From Myxococcales bacterium (lineage in GTDB: Bacteria; Myxococcota_A; Polyangia; Polyangiales; GCA-016699535), in the NCBI GenBank assembly GCA_020633325.1, contig JACKDX010000002.1, forward strand, positions 62,001 to 126,000: 64,000 bases of DNA, written 5' to 3'. Below are positions 22,285-30,789 of the stretch, piece after piece; position 1 is the stretch's first letter; the number at the start of each line of letters is the position of its first letter. The notes below the pieces were generated by a model. That model saw nothing but the letters and a program-made list of their open reading frames with translations, was not told the origin of the DNA and searched no databases. Both the position numbers and the translations under genes were made by a program.

Positions 22285-24627
22285 ATGAGCACTTTGTCGG
22301 ACTCAGCCTCGCTCGAAGCGCTTGCAATCCTGCCACTCCGTGACACGGTCGTCTTTCCGGCTGCTGTCCTGCCTATCCATATTGCCCGTGAGCCGTCGAT
22401 CAAACTGATTGACATGCTGTTGAGACGTCCCCATCGCATCATGGGCGTCGTGGCGCAGCGTGGCAATCGATCCGATTTCCCTGCCTACGATCAAATTTAT
22501 CACGTCGGAACTTTGGTCAGGCTGCTCAAGGTCATACGGCTACATAAGGGCAACTACAGCGTGGTGATTCAGGGGGTGGGCCGCATTAAGCTGCTGGGCG
22601 AGGTCGAAGGTGCACCTTACCTTCAGGCGGGCGTCGAGCGCGTGCCAGAGTCGACCATTCGAGACGAAGAGATTGACGCCCTTGCGGTGCATTTGCGCGA
22701 AATCGCTCGCAGCGTGTTTAGCGGTCAAAGCCAGGTAAGCCAGGAAGCCTCCACGATGCTGGACAAGATTAAAGATCCTGGGTCCTTGGCCGACCTTGTG
22801 ACTTCGCATTTGCCGCTTTCCGCAGAGACGAAGCAACATGTCTTAGAAGCGTTTGATCTAAGGCACCGCCTGCGGACGGTGGTTGAAGCGCTCGGTCGCC
22901 ATCAGGAGGTTTCAAGGGTCAAAGAGGAGATTTCCACAATCGTCCAACAAGAGATGACAAGCTCCCAGCGCGATCAGTTATTGCGCCAACAGATGCGTAC
23001 AATACGGCGGGAGTTGGGTGACAGCGACGAATCGGAAGACGAACTGGATGCGCTCGAAGAGAAGTTGAGCCATGTCTCATTACCCGATGAAGCATATGCC
23101 ATGGCCAAAAAGCAGCTCTCTCGCTTGCGAATCATGTCTTCCCAATCTGCGGAGTTTCACGTGGGTCGTGCCCATCTTGAATGGCTCTTGGAGCTGCCGT
23201 GGAATACCAGCGTCCCCGAGCGTATCGACATTGCTGAGGTACGGTGTGTGCTCGACGAAGATCACTATGGTCTTGAGCGCATCAAGAAGCGAATACTGGA
23301 GCATATTGCGGTCAGAAAATTACGTACTGATGCAAAGGGTCCCCTATTATGCCTCGCGGGCCCACCGGGAGTCGGCAAAACCTCGCTCGGAAAGTCGATT
23401 GCCCGAGCGATGGGCAGGCCATTCGTCCGTGTTTCACTGGGAGGTGTCCAAGACGAAGCAGAGATTCGTGGCCATCGCAGGACTTATGTCGGTTCCTTGC
23501 CCGGCCGAATTGTCAGCGCGTTGCGGAAGGTCGGCGCCAATAATCCAGTCATGGTGCTCGATGAAATTGACAAGCTGTCTTCCGAGTCGCGGGGTTCGCC
23601 AGCGAGCGCGCTATTAGAGGTTCTCGATCCGGAGCAGAACTATGCTTTTCTTGATAACTATATTGAGGTGCCTGTTGATCTGCGCAAGATACTATTTATC
23701 GCGACAGCCAATCGTAAGGACACCATTCCTCACGCCCTCCTGGATCGGTTTGAGGTCGTTGATATCCCCGGCTACACTCGAGAGGAAAAGTTGGCCATAG
23801 CAGAGCAGTTTCTCATGCCAAAGCAACTATCCGAGCACGGACTTAGCCCTGAGCGCCTCGAGGTATCAAAAGAGGCGCTCGATTTCATTGTGGATTGCTA
23901 CACACGCGAGGCAGGCGTAAGAGGGCTAGAGCGTCAGTTGGCATCCCTATGCCGGGACGTGGCATTTCGCGTGGCATCCGGCGATGAAGTGAACGTCGCT
24001 GGCACAGAGGCGTACGTGCAGAAGGTTCTGGGTCCGCCTCCATATCAGTTGCAGATGCCCGAGCGTGAGATTCAACCCGGGCTGGCCACAGCGCTATCTT
24101 GGACGCCAGCGGGCGGGGATTTGATGTTCGTGGAATCTTCTCGCATGCCCGGGCGCGGCAATATTCACCTAACTGGGCAAATGGGTAAGATCATGAAGGA
24201 GTCTGTCGCCACTGCCTTCACTTATATTCGCGCGCGCGCTTCCTCGCTCGGGTTAAACGACGACTTTCTAACTCGCATCGACGTACATGTACATCTGCCG
24301 CAAGGCGCTGTTCAGAAAGATGGCGCGAGCGCAGGGGTGGCCATCTATGCCTCCCTTGCCTCGATGTTGATGAAAACCTCCTTGCGAGGGGATGTCGGCA
24401 TGATCGGCGAAATTTCGCTACGGGGTTCGGTGCTGCGTGCGGAGCGAGTTAAGGAGAAATGCCTGGCCGCCCACCGCGCACGCTTGACGAGGATACTGTT
24501 GCCACGACTCAATGAGCCCGATCTCGACGAAGTGCCGACTCACGTGCGTAATGACTTGGATATTCGTCTGATATCCAAGGTTGACGAAGTGCTGCCTTTA
24601 GTGATGCAAGAGCGGGTGTTGTCGTAG
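22285..24627 (+). CDS. lon: Lon ATP-dependent protease
   Basis: 780 residues, the usual Lon length. The N-terminal substrate-binding domain opens with ALAILPLRDTVVFPAAVLP. The AAA+ module has Walker A GPPGVGKTSLGKS near 358, the SLGGVQDEAEIRGHRRTYVG segment, Walker B VMVLDEIDKL near 422, and sensor/arginine finger IFIATANRKDTIPHALLDRF-like residues. The C-terminal protease domain has the Ser-Lys dyad: Ser682 in DGASAGV and Lys723 in RAERVKEKCLAAHRA. It degrades misfolded and regulatory proteins in the cytosol. The canonical PKDGPSAG is replaced by QKDGASAG, a mild variation. Confidence 0.97.
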   Translation: MSTLSDSASLEALAILPLRDTVVFPAAVLPIHIAREPSIKLIDMLLRRPHRIMGVVAQRGNRSDFPAYDQIYHVGTLVRLLKVIRLHKGNYSVVIQGVGRIKLLGEVEGAPYLQAGVERVPESTIRDEEIDALAVHLREIARSVFSGQSQVSQEASTMLDKIKDPGSLADLVTSHLPLSAETKQHVLEAFDLRHRLRTVVEALGRHQEVSRVKEEISTIVQQEMTSSQRDQLLRQQMRTIRRELGDSDESEDELDALEEKLSHVSLPDEAYAMAKKQLSRLRIMSSQSAEFHVGRAHLEWLLELPWNTSVPERIDIAEVRCVLDEDHYGLERIKKRILEHIAVRKLRTDAKGPLLCLAGPPGVGKTSLGKSIARAMGRPFVRVSLGGVQDEAEIRGHRRTYVGSLPGRIVSALRKVGANNPVMVLDEIDKLSSESRGSPASALLEVLDPEQNYAFLDNYIEVPVDLRKILFIATANRKDTIPHALLDRFEVVDIPGYTREEKLAIAEQFLMPKQLSEHGLSPERLEVSKEALDFIVDCYTREAGVRGLERQLASLCRDVAFRVASGDEVNVAGTEAYVQKVLGPPPYQLQMPEREIQPGLATALSWTPAGGDLMFVESSRMPGRGNIHLTGQMGKIMKESVATAFTYIRARASSLGLNDDFLTRIDVHVHLPQGAVQKDGASAGVAIYASLASMLMKTSLRGDVGMIGEISLRGSVLRAERVKEKCLAAHRARLTRILLPRLNEPDLDEVPTHVRNDLDIRLISKVDEVLPLVMQERVLS

Positions 24628-24686
24628 AGACCCTTGAGACGGGCGATAGGACGATATGGTCGGGGCATGTCGTCTTATCCATCGGC

Positions 24687-26933
24687 GTGGCCCTGACCAT
24701 TGGTGTTGTGCTCTGCGCCTTGCCCCTGTTCAACACTATCGGGGCGGAGAGCGCGCTAGTTGTCAGCATCGTATTGAGCCCTTTCGCAGCCGCTCTTGGG
24801 GCACGTCATCTCATAACGCAGCGCGCGAAAAGTGGCGCTATAGACTTACAAGTGTTTCTCCAGTCCGGGCTGGCCGGGGTAGGGTTGGTTGGTATCCCCC
24901 TCGCGCTACTCATGGCCAACGCGCTTCGCGTGCGCTGGTGTGAGCCGCTCGAGGGCCTATTGTTCTTTCTGTTTGGACCGTTGATGGGTGTTCCCTTGGC
25001 CGCAGTAATGGGATGCGCATGCGCCTGTCTCGTGCGTTCCACAAAGCGGGCCACGGCTCTCGCAGTGCTACTCCCGCTCCTCGAGATTGGCACAACGCTG
25101 TGGCTGCTCTGGTTCGAGCCGGGAATATTCGCCTACGGCCATTTCTTCGGATACTTCCCGGGCACCCTCTACGATTTGGGCCTGGCGTTTCCCCCTGTGT
25201 ACGCCACATTTCGCGTGACCAGCGCCCTGATGTTCGTGGGTTTTGTGATGGTGAGTACTGGGGTAGGCCTGCATGGGGGGGCCGAACTAAGACGATGGCA
25301 AAAAGTCGCGTATGTGGCTGCGGGAATCGGATTGCTTGTCATGTTGGTGGTGGTCGATGGCCAGGGACCTCAGATTGGCTATAGAACGTCCAGAAGTTGG
25401 CTAAGACAGAATCTGAGTCTGCATCTAGAAGGCGAACATTGCGATGTGCACATGCCGCGGGACGTGCCACGGGAGGAGGCTCGCCGGTTGCTCGAAGATT
25501 GCGACTTTCGTGCATCGCAGGTCGCGGATCATTTGGGCATAACGCTCAAGAGTCGCGTCACGGTCTATTTCTTCAAATCCGCCGAGGAAAAGCGACAGTT
25601 GGTCGGCGCAGCCGATATCATGTTCGCCAAGCCCTGGCACCAGGAGGCATATCTCCAGCTCATGCCATGGCCTCACCCCGTGTTGGCTCATGAACTGGTG
25701 CATGTCGTGGCCGCACAAATCGGTACGGGTCCTTTTCGCGTGTCAGCTCGCTTGGGTGGGCTATGGCCGGAACCTGCGATCATCGAGGGAACTGCCGTAG
25801 CATTGGCCTGGGGCACAATCGATGAGCTCACACCCCATCAATGGGCAAAGGCCTTGGTTGCGATCGGCAAGGCGCCGTCCTATCAGGAGATCTTTGGCGC
25901 CTCCTTTCTGCGTCAGGCGCCCAACCAAGCCTATACCATTGCAGGTTCAGTCATTGGATATATTGCCGACCGATACGGGGCCGGCGCATTGCGCCATCTG
26001 TACACCGAAGGGGACATTAGTAAGGCGACAGGCCGAGATATATCCCAGCTCATGTCGGAGTGGCGCGCCTTTATTAACCAACAGTCTCTGCCGCCTGCAG
26101 CATGGGCCCTTGCCCGAGCGCGATTTGAGCGACCTGGCGTATTTTACCAGATCTGCCCCCACCGGATCGCCGAGCTTCAATCCCTATTGGTTGATGACGC
26201 CCGCAGCGGAGATGTGCACATGGTGTTACGCACATGTCGCTCGATCTTGGATATTGACCCTAGGTACAGTGCTGCTCAGGCGATGTTAGTGTGGGCTCAC
26301 GCCCAGCGTAAAGAGTGGAGGCAGGCGGAGGCTCGCATCCGCAGTCTGCATGCAAATCCCGATATTCCGCGACCGATCGTTGCGAAAAGCGAGGAGGCGC
26401 TAGGAGATACCTACTTCGAGGCCGGGGATTTAAAGCAGGCAAAAATACGATATGACCGGGCGCTACGAGAACCGCTGGCCATTGAGAATCGGCGGCTACT
26501 GGAACTCAAAGCACTAAGTACACGGCGTCCGAAGGATGAAGCCATATTGCTCAGGGCATATCTCGTGGGCCAGAATGGCGTCGCACCACAGCCCGCTTGG
26601 GGTATGTACCTCGCGCAAAGAATATCCGAGAAACGTACCGATGGCCTAGGTCCATATCTGGCCGCGCGTCAGTTGATAAACCAGCAAGCCTATGAACCTG
26701 CCGTCCCTATGCTCCGGCACGCGCTCGATCGCGGCCTGCCCACACCGCTCTTGGCCGAGGAAGCCGATCGGCTGCTGGGCCTTGCGCTTGTCGCCACGCG
26801 GCAGTTTTCGCTCGCAACTACACTCTTTCAAGCGCGACTCTCGCGTCTGGTCACTTCGGGAAACCAATTCGAGGCCCGCGACTGGCTCGAGCGGGTAGCG
26901 TATCTTGCCGGGCTCGGAGCGGCAGGGACCTAA
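24687..26933 (+). CDS. Integral-membrane HExxH metallopeptidase (Peptidase_MA-like) with TPR-like tail
   Basis: 748 residues in three parts. Residues 1 to about 220 contain about seven hydrophobic helices. The middle holds a gluzincin-type zinc site: HELVH at 335-339 (HExxH) with the third ligand Glu367 in IIEGTAVAL, 28 residues later, as in Peptidase_MA domains. The C-terminal 300 residues are helical repeats of TPR type (AQAMLVWAHAQRKEWRQAEA, ALGDTYFEAGDLKQAKIRYD). GTG at 24687 is the first possible start after an in-frame stop at 24582. It starts 59 nt after lon, perhaps in one operon, and ends tail to tail with the ExbD gene, sharing 4 nt. A membrane or secreted-protein quality-control protease is plausible. 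Confidence 0.78.
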   Translation: MALTIGVVLCALPLFNTIGAESALVVSIVLSPFAAALGARHLITQRAKSGAIDLQVFLQSGLAGVGLVGIPLALLMANALRVRWCEPLEGLLFFLFGPLMGVPLAAVMGCACACLVRSTKRATALAVLLPLLEIGTTLWLLWFEPGIFAYGHFFGYFPGTLYDLGLAFPPVYATFRVTSALMFVGFVMVSTGVGLHGGAELRRWQKVAYVAAGIGLLVMLVVVDGQGPQIGYRTSRSWLRQNLSLHLEGEHCDVHMPRDVPREEARRLLEDCDFRASQVADHLGITLKSRVTVYFFKSAEEKRQLVGAADIMFAKPWHQEAYLQLMPWPHPVLAHELVHVVAAQIGTGPFRVSARLGGLWPEPAIIEGTAVALAWGTIDELTPHQWAKALVAIGKAPSYQEIFGASFLRQAPNQAYTIAGSVIGYIADRYGAGALRHLYTEGDISKATGRDISQLMSEWRAFINQQSLPPAAWALARARFERPGVFYQICPHRIAELQSLLVDDARSGDVHMVLRTCRSILDIDPRYSAAQAMLVWAHAQRKEWRQAEARIRSLHANPDIPRPIVAKSEEALGDTYFEAGDLKQAKIRYDRALREPLAIENRRLLELKALSTRRPKDEAILLRAYLVGQNGVAPQPAWGMYLAQRISEKRTDGLGPYLAARQLINQQAYEPAVPMLRHALDRGLPTPLLAEEADRLLGLALVATRQFSLATTLFQARLSRLVTSGNQFEARDWLERVAYLAGLGAAGT

Positions 26934-27505
26934 GACCCCTGTTTGCCGCTACCTGAGGCAGCTTCATTTCTCAACACCACAAATCGCATTTGAGCAAACT
27001 GAGCTTGCCCACATGAATATATGACTTCCGAGAGTGTGCGAAACGGCGTGCGCTTGTCTGCAACAATACGTACTTCGCCGGAGAACCGTTGCTTGCGAAA
27101 CTGCGCAATCTTCTCCAGTTCCTCGCGGCGGCGCTCAAGCGCAGTGAACAAGGGCGTGATAAGAAAGCCATTGCCGCCGCCCTGTTTGTAACTCGCGTCT
27201 ATTTGGCCGTCCTTTAATGGAATTAAACTCTTGCCCTCCAGAGTGATCGCCTGACGCGAAATCATAATAGCGGTGTTCTCTATGGCTTCGCGCTCGGAGG
27301 TTGAGTAAGGAATTTGAAGTTGTTGCGTCTGCACCACGTCGGCGGAGGTCACGGAAAACTGCATGACCATGAAAACCAGCAGGATGGTCATCATATCCAT
27401 CATGGGATAAATATTGAGGAAATTCTCGCTGGCTTCCTCGCGCTTACGCAATTTGCGCCGCACGATCCTTTTGACCTCTGACATCTTGGCGGTGCCGTCT
27501 GCCAC
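26930..27505 (-). CDS. ExbD/TolR-family protein (motor module 1, second subunit)
   Basis: 191 residues: a basic cytoplasmic start (KRIVRRKLRKREEASENFL), one membrane helix with the family's proton-carrying aspartate (NIYPMMDMMTILLVFMVM), and a periplasmic domain ending in VIYSCGQAQFAQMRFVV. The periplasmic part is longer than E. coli ExbD (141 aa), with a Gly-rich insert and charged coiled stretch (LERRREELEKIAQFRKQRF). The GTG at 27505 has AGGAGG 10 nt upstream; an ATG at 27484 has none. With the ExbD and ExbB genes upstream it forms one operon (gaps 14 and 9 nt), probably a proton-driven motor in the inner membrane. Confidence 0.88.
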   Translation of the reverse strand: MADGTAKMSEVKRIVRRKLRKREEASENFLNIYPMMDMMTILLVFMVMQFSVTSADVVQTQQLQIPYSTSEREAIENTAIMISRQAITLEGKSLIPLKDGQIDASYKQGGGNGFLITPLFTALERRREELEKIAQFRKQRFSGEVRIVADKRTPFRTLSEVIYSCGQAQFAQMRFVVLRNEAASGSGKQGS

Positions 27506-27519
27506 GTCTCTTCGTCCTC

Positions 27520-28077
27520 CTATCGTACGCCAGCGGATAATAAAACGTCTGGAAACAACACTTGCTGCTTATCTCCCCGCACTGCATCCATTGCATTGAC
27601 CACATGTTCGTACTCAATAAGAGGATTCGCCGTTACGATCACTTGAGTTTCATCGGCGAATCGTGGTTCAGCCTTTACTCGGGCCACGCATTGAGAGAGA
27701 CCCTTCCAATCGTAACGACCATTGCGTTTGGGAACGGTAATGATGGCGCCTAGCGCGGTGACAGCGCAACCTGGCGCAAGCTTTCCGCCTGAGCCCGCCA
27801 CCACTACCCCGGCTTCGGTGATAGTCACGCTAAGATTTAGGGCGCTATCAGTTCCCGAGGCGCGCCCAGCACTAATGCTTAACGTAGGAAGCTGCGCGTC
27901 GATTTGAGAAATCACGATTGCAGAGATGGTGGTTGCCAAAAGGAACATGATGATATTCACCACCACATCGAGAAAAGGAATGATGTTCAGTTCGCCGGCT
28001 ACCTCCGAGGGGTCAAGCTCGACGACCTTCGTACGCTTGCGAACGTAAAGACGTTGCCTGGGTGTGAGTTCGGCCAT
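27520..28077 (-). CDS. ExbD/TolR-family protein (motor module 1, first subunit)
   Basis: 185 residues with a basic N-terminus (RQRLYVRKRTKVVELDPSEV), one membrane helix carrying the conserved Asp (LNIIPFLDVVVNIIMFLLAT), and a periplasmic domain containing YDWKGLSQCVARVKAE, VIVTANPLIEYEHVVNAMDA and FPDVLLSAGV. The C-terminal 'YEHVVNAMDAVR' pattern is typical of ExbD/TolR dimerisation domains. It sits between the ExbB gene and the second ExbD gene in one operon. ExbD partners transfer the proton-driven rotation or conformational change to periplasmic targets. Confidence 0.9.
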   Translation of the reverse strand: MAELTPRQRLYVRKRTKVVELDPSEVAGELNIIPFLDVVVNIIMFLLATTISAIVISQIDAQLPTLSISAGRASGTDSALNLSVTITEAGVVVAGSGGKLAPGCAVTALGAIITVPKRNGRYDWKGLSQCVARVKAEPRFADETQVIVTANPLIEYEHVVNAMDAVRGDKQQVLFPDVLLSAGVR

Positions 28078-28086
28078 CCCAGTACG

Positions 28087-28722
28087 CTATTCTACCGCGC
28101 GCCCTTTTAGAGTAAGCATGTTTTCAAGCTTCATGGTGGCATGTTCGAGCTCGTGCTTGTGCCGCTTTGCCATCCCATGGAGAAACAGATGAAAAATCAT
28201 GCATAGAACCGCAATGCCCAGTCCCAGAGCGGTGTTGTACATCGCCTCCGAAATACCGCCGGACAATTTGGCGGCTCGTTCAGAAGCGTTGGAGTCTGCC
28301 ACAGCGGAGAAGGAAACAATCATCCCCTTGATGGTGCCAAGCAATCCGATGAGCGTGGCGATGTTCGCAAACGACCAAAGTGATCCAATGCGCTTTTCAA
28401 GCGCTGGCACAACCTCGGCCATTTTCTCGTCCATTGAAGCGATTACTGCCTCTTCGCCCCGGTTGACTTGTGTAAGGCCTGACTTCACGACCTGCAAGAG
28501 GGGCAGGGGTGCTGCATCTGTGAGTTTGATGGCGCGGTCGATATTTCCGGCCTGAACGAGTTTGCGGATCTGCGCCATGAGCTCATGGGAGTTCACTCGA
28601 TAATTTGTGAGTATGTAGTAAAGGCGTTCAGCGATGATGCCAATGACGAGAGCTAAGATACCGATATTCACATAGGAAAACGGAGCACCGTCTGCTAGGA
28701 ACTGTCCTATTTTCTCCATCAC
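28087..28722 (-). CDS. MotA/TolQ/ExbB proton-channel protein (motor module 1)
   Basis: 211 residues with three membrane helices: VNIGILALVIGIIAERLYYI, then LIGLLGTIKGMIVSFSAV and ALGLGIAVLCMIFHLFLHG. The signature LGTIKGM and the C-terminal small-residue helix with Thr/Asn near SEAMYNTALGLGIAV are those of ExbB/TolQ. The helix pair would form the proton path with the ExbD aspartates encoded downstream. It is the first gene of the leftward module and diverges from its counterpart at 29051. The composition (one ExbB-type plus two ExbD-type proteins) matches the AglR-AglQ-AglS gliding motor of Myxococcus, but this match is by composition, not by sequence comparison. Confidence 0.9.
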   Translation of the reverse strand: MMEKIGQFLADGAPFSYVNIGILALVIGIIAERLYYILTNYRVNSHELMAQIRKLVQAGNIDRAIKLTDAAPLPLLQVVKSGLTQVNRGEEAVIASMDEKMAEVVPALEKRIGSLWSFANIATLIGLLGTIKGMIVSFSAVADSNASERAAKLSGGISEAMYNTALGLGIAVLCMIFHLFLHGMAKRHKHELEHATMKLENMLTLKGRAVE

Positions 28723-29050
28723 TCATTCCCTTTCAGGTTCCCGTTCTCGAGTTCGACTCAAGGAAACAGGCCTATATTCTATCCCCAAAAGCGCCACTTA
28801 GCGCTGCGGAAAGGTACCGTAGTGTTTTCGCGATTGTCAACGTAAGCGAGAGCGGAGACAGCAAGGCGAGCCCTACCAGGCCCCAAAAATACCCTCAAAT
28901 AAAGGGCTTAAACACAAACTCGGTAAAGATTGTTCTCAAAGCCCTAGGGTTTTTGATAGACTGGCGAAACGGACGGGTACTGGTGTGCCCCCGGACCCGA
29001 TACTGGTGTTTCGGGTAGCAACATTGTAGTCGTTGGAGGAAGGAAAACCC
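28723..29050. other. Intergenic region between the two divergent motor modules
   Basis: 328 bp without a convincing gene. It must hold the promoters of both modules. Just before the right-hand start there is a short direct repeat, TACTGGTGT, twice about 20 bp apart (around 28977-29010), and a strong ribosome site GGAGGAAGG before the ATG at 29051. No clear -35/-10 pair, sigma-54 box or hairpin terminator was found. Confidence 0.45.
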
Positions 29051-29698
29051 ATGAACTTGGCGCAGAGCTTTCAAGAGGGCGGGGCATTTATGTACCCGAT
29101 TTTGTTTTGGCAGATCCTGTCCATCGGATTTATTGCTGAACGGGCTTACTACCTTTACAAGTCTTCCATTAATAAAGACGTTTTTTTGGCGACCATGCAG
29201 AAGTGCATCCTTGCTGGAGATGTGGGCAGGGCCATCAAATTGTGCTCGGCAGCAAACGCACCCTTGGCGCGCATCGTTAAGGCCGGGTTGCTGAAGGTCA
29301 ACCGCCCAGATGCAGAAGTGCAAGCGGCACTGGATGAGGAGGCGCTCCGAGAGCTTCCAAAGATCGAGAGGCGGACACCCTATTTGGCATTGTTTGCTAA
29401 CCTTTCCATGCTTTCCGGACTCTTGGGCACGGTTTGGGGTTTGATCACAGCCTTCAAGGGGGTTGCCGGTGCCGATGCCACATCAAAAGCCACGATTTTG
29501 GCCAAAGGTATTTCCGAGGCCATGAACTGCACGGCATTCGGATTGATGGCTGCGATCATTGCATTGGTCGGATTTGCCATACTCAACGGTAAGACCCAGC
29601 GCATGCTTGATGACATCAATGCTGCGACCGTCCAGGTGCTCAACCTCGTGGTGAACAATCGCTCCAAGGTGGATCTTTCGGGAGTCCATGCGGCGTAA
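29051..29698 (+). CDS. MotA/TolQ/ExbB proton-channel protein (motor module 2)
   Basis: 215 residues from the ATG at 29051, chosen for the GGAGGAAGG site 7 nt upstream. Helices are FMYPILFWQILSIGFIAERA, LSMLSGLLGTVWGLITAFKG and NCTAFGLMAAIIALVGFAIL. The GLLGTVWGLI signature and the SEAMNCTAFGLMAAI helix are those of ExbB/TolQ. It resembles its partner at 28087 but is clearly diverged (the N-terminal helices and C-terminus differ), so the two modules are old paralogues rather than a recent duplication. The C-terminus (TVQVLNLVVNNRSKVDLSGV) is longer and soluble. Confidence 0.92.
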   Translation: MNLAQSFQEGGAFMYPILFWQILSIGFIAERAYYLYKSSINKDVFLATMQKCILAGDVGRAIKLCSAANAPLARIVKAGLLKVNRPDAEVQAALDEEALRELPKIERRTPYLALFANLSMLSGLLGTVWGLITAFKGVAGADATSKATILAKGISEAMNCTAFGLMAAIIALVGFAILNGKTQRMLDDINAATVQVLNLVVNNRSKVDLSGVHAA

Positions 29699-29727
29699 CG
29701 GCTTCGCGGAGAGCAGAAGGATAATTT

Positions 29728-30204
29728 ATGGCGGGCATTAGCAGCGGCGCGGGCGGTCATGGAGGGAAGAAATCGGTGGATCATGAGATCCCGCTCATTC
29801 CCTTTATTGACTTGCTTCTCTGCTGCGTCATGTTCTTGCTGGTCACTGCGGTATGGAATCAGCTGGCTCGCATCAATGCCAATCAGCAGCAACCAGGAAT
29901 TAACACTCCGGACGCCCCCCCACCTGAAGAAAAGGTGATGTTGTTTGTCAAGGTCCAGAGTAGCGGTTATGTGCTGGCAAGTAGTATGGGTGATGAAATC
30001 CAATTACCCAAGGTGGGTGATGGCTACGACTTAGAGGGATTGCGGGACAAACTGACCGAACGCAAGCGGCTCGAGCCCAATCGCAAGGACATCATCGTGG
30101 CGCCCGAAGATGGGGTCGCTTATCGAGATGTGGTGGCCGTGATGGATATGGTTGTCGGACAGGGGTATCCCGACATGGCATTGCGGGACGGCTCGACCCT
30201 ATAG
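29728..30204 (+). CDS. ExbD/TolR-family protein (motor module 2, first subunit)
   Basis: 158 residues: a Gly/Ser-rich start (GISSGAGGHGGKKSVDH), one membrane helix with the conserved Asp (EIPLIPFIDLLLCCVMFLLV), a Pro-rich linker and a small periplasmic domain (VMLFVKVQSSGYVLASS, IIVAPEDGVAYRDVVAVMDM). The ribosome site AGAAGGA lies 8 nt before the ATG. It follows the ExbB gene by 29 nt and precedes the second ExbD by 12 nt, so the three are one unit. It fits a proton-driven motor stator partner. Confidence 0.92.
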   Translation: MAGISSGAGGHGGKKSVDHEIPLIPFIDLLLCCVMFLLVTAVWNQLARINANQQQPGINTPDAPPPEEKVMLFVKVQSSGYVLASSMGDEIQLPKVGDGYDLEGLRDKLTERKRLEPNRKDIIVAPEDGVAYRDVVAVMDMVVGQGYPDMALRDGSTL

Positions 30205-30216
30205 GAGAAGCAGATT

Positions 30217-30762
30217 ATGGCAGTTCAGAAACCCGGCCGCGTCTTACTCAATCACATTCCGCTTAGATTTGTACATGCTCGGGTGGCAGGCGGAGGGCGC
30301 AAGCCGATTGATGTATCCGTTGCGTTGGTGCCATTTATCGACTTTTTGATTGTTTTGGTCGTCTTTTTGCTCATTTCCTTTAGTGCGACCGGTGAGCTTT
30401 TGGCGCAACAGCCCAATCTCAAAATGCCGGATGCATCGAACGTCATTGATCTCGAAATTGCTCCTATTATTGCCATCAATGCGCAGGTGGTTACTTTGGA
30501 CGGCCGGCGATTGGCGGATACCGCCACGTTGGCATCCTCGCCTGAGGCCGAGCGGATAGAGCCGCTCATTCAGGATCTTCAAACGCTTAAGCGTAACTGG
30601 GCGGTTTTGCATCCGGCGGAGGCGTTCCCCGGTACCGTTATCGTGCAAGCCGATCAGAGCATCGACTTTCGCATTATTAAGAAGGTGCTGTTTTCGACAG
30701 CGCAGGCTGGCTATGCGAATGTGAGTTTCGCTGTTAACCGACGCGGCAGAAGTAGTCCATAA
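30217..30762 (+). CDS. ExbD/TolR-family protein (motor module 2, second subunit)
   Basis: 181 residues with a 40-residue basic cytoplasmic start, one membrane helix with the Asp (LVPFIDFLIVLVVFLLISFS), and a periplasmic domain with PIIAINAQVVTLDGRRLADT, VIVQADQSIDFRIIKKVLFS and YANVSFAVNRRG. An AGGAGAAG site lies 7 nt before the ATG. The helix sequence and the 'DQSIDFRIIKKVL' segment are typical of ExbD. It ends 27 nt before the ketosynthase gene at 30790, with no terminator seen between, so the motor and the polyene genes may share a transcript. Confidence 0.9.
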   Translation: MAVQKPGRVLLNHIPLRFVHARVAGGGRKPIDVSVALVPFIDFLIVLVVFLLISFSATGELLAQQPNLKMPDASNVIDLEIAPIIAINAQVVTLDGRRLADTATLASSPEAERIEPLIQDLQTLKRNWAVLHPAEAFPGTVIVQADQSIDFRIIKKVLFSTAQAGYANVSFAVNRRGRSSP

Positions 30763-30789
30763 AGTCCGTTGCGAAAGTAAGCTGGTAAC

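Noticed and set aside
23072..23617. 181-aa plus-strand frame inside lon
   Set aside because: It overlaps the Lon AAA+ core in another frame.
28895..29323. 142-aa minus-strand frame across the motor intergenic region
   Set aside because: It mostly overlaps the ExbB gene at 29051 antisense; no ribosome site or domain found.
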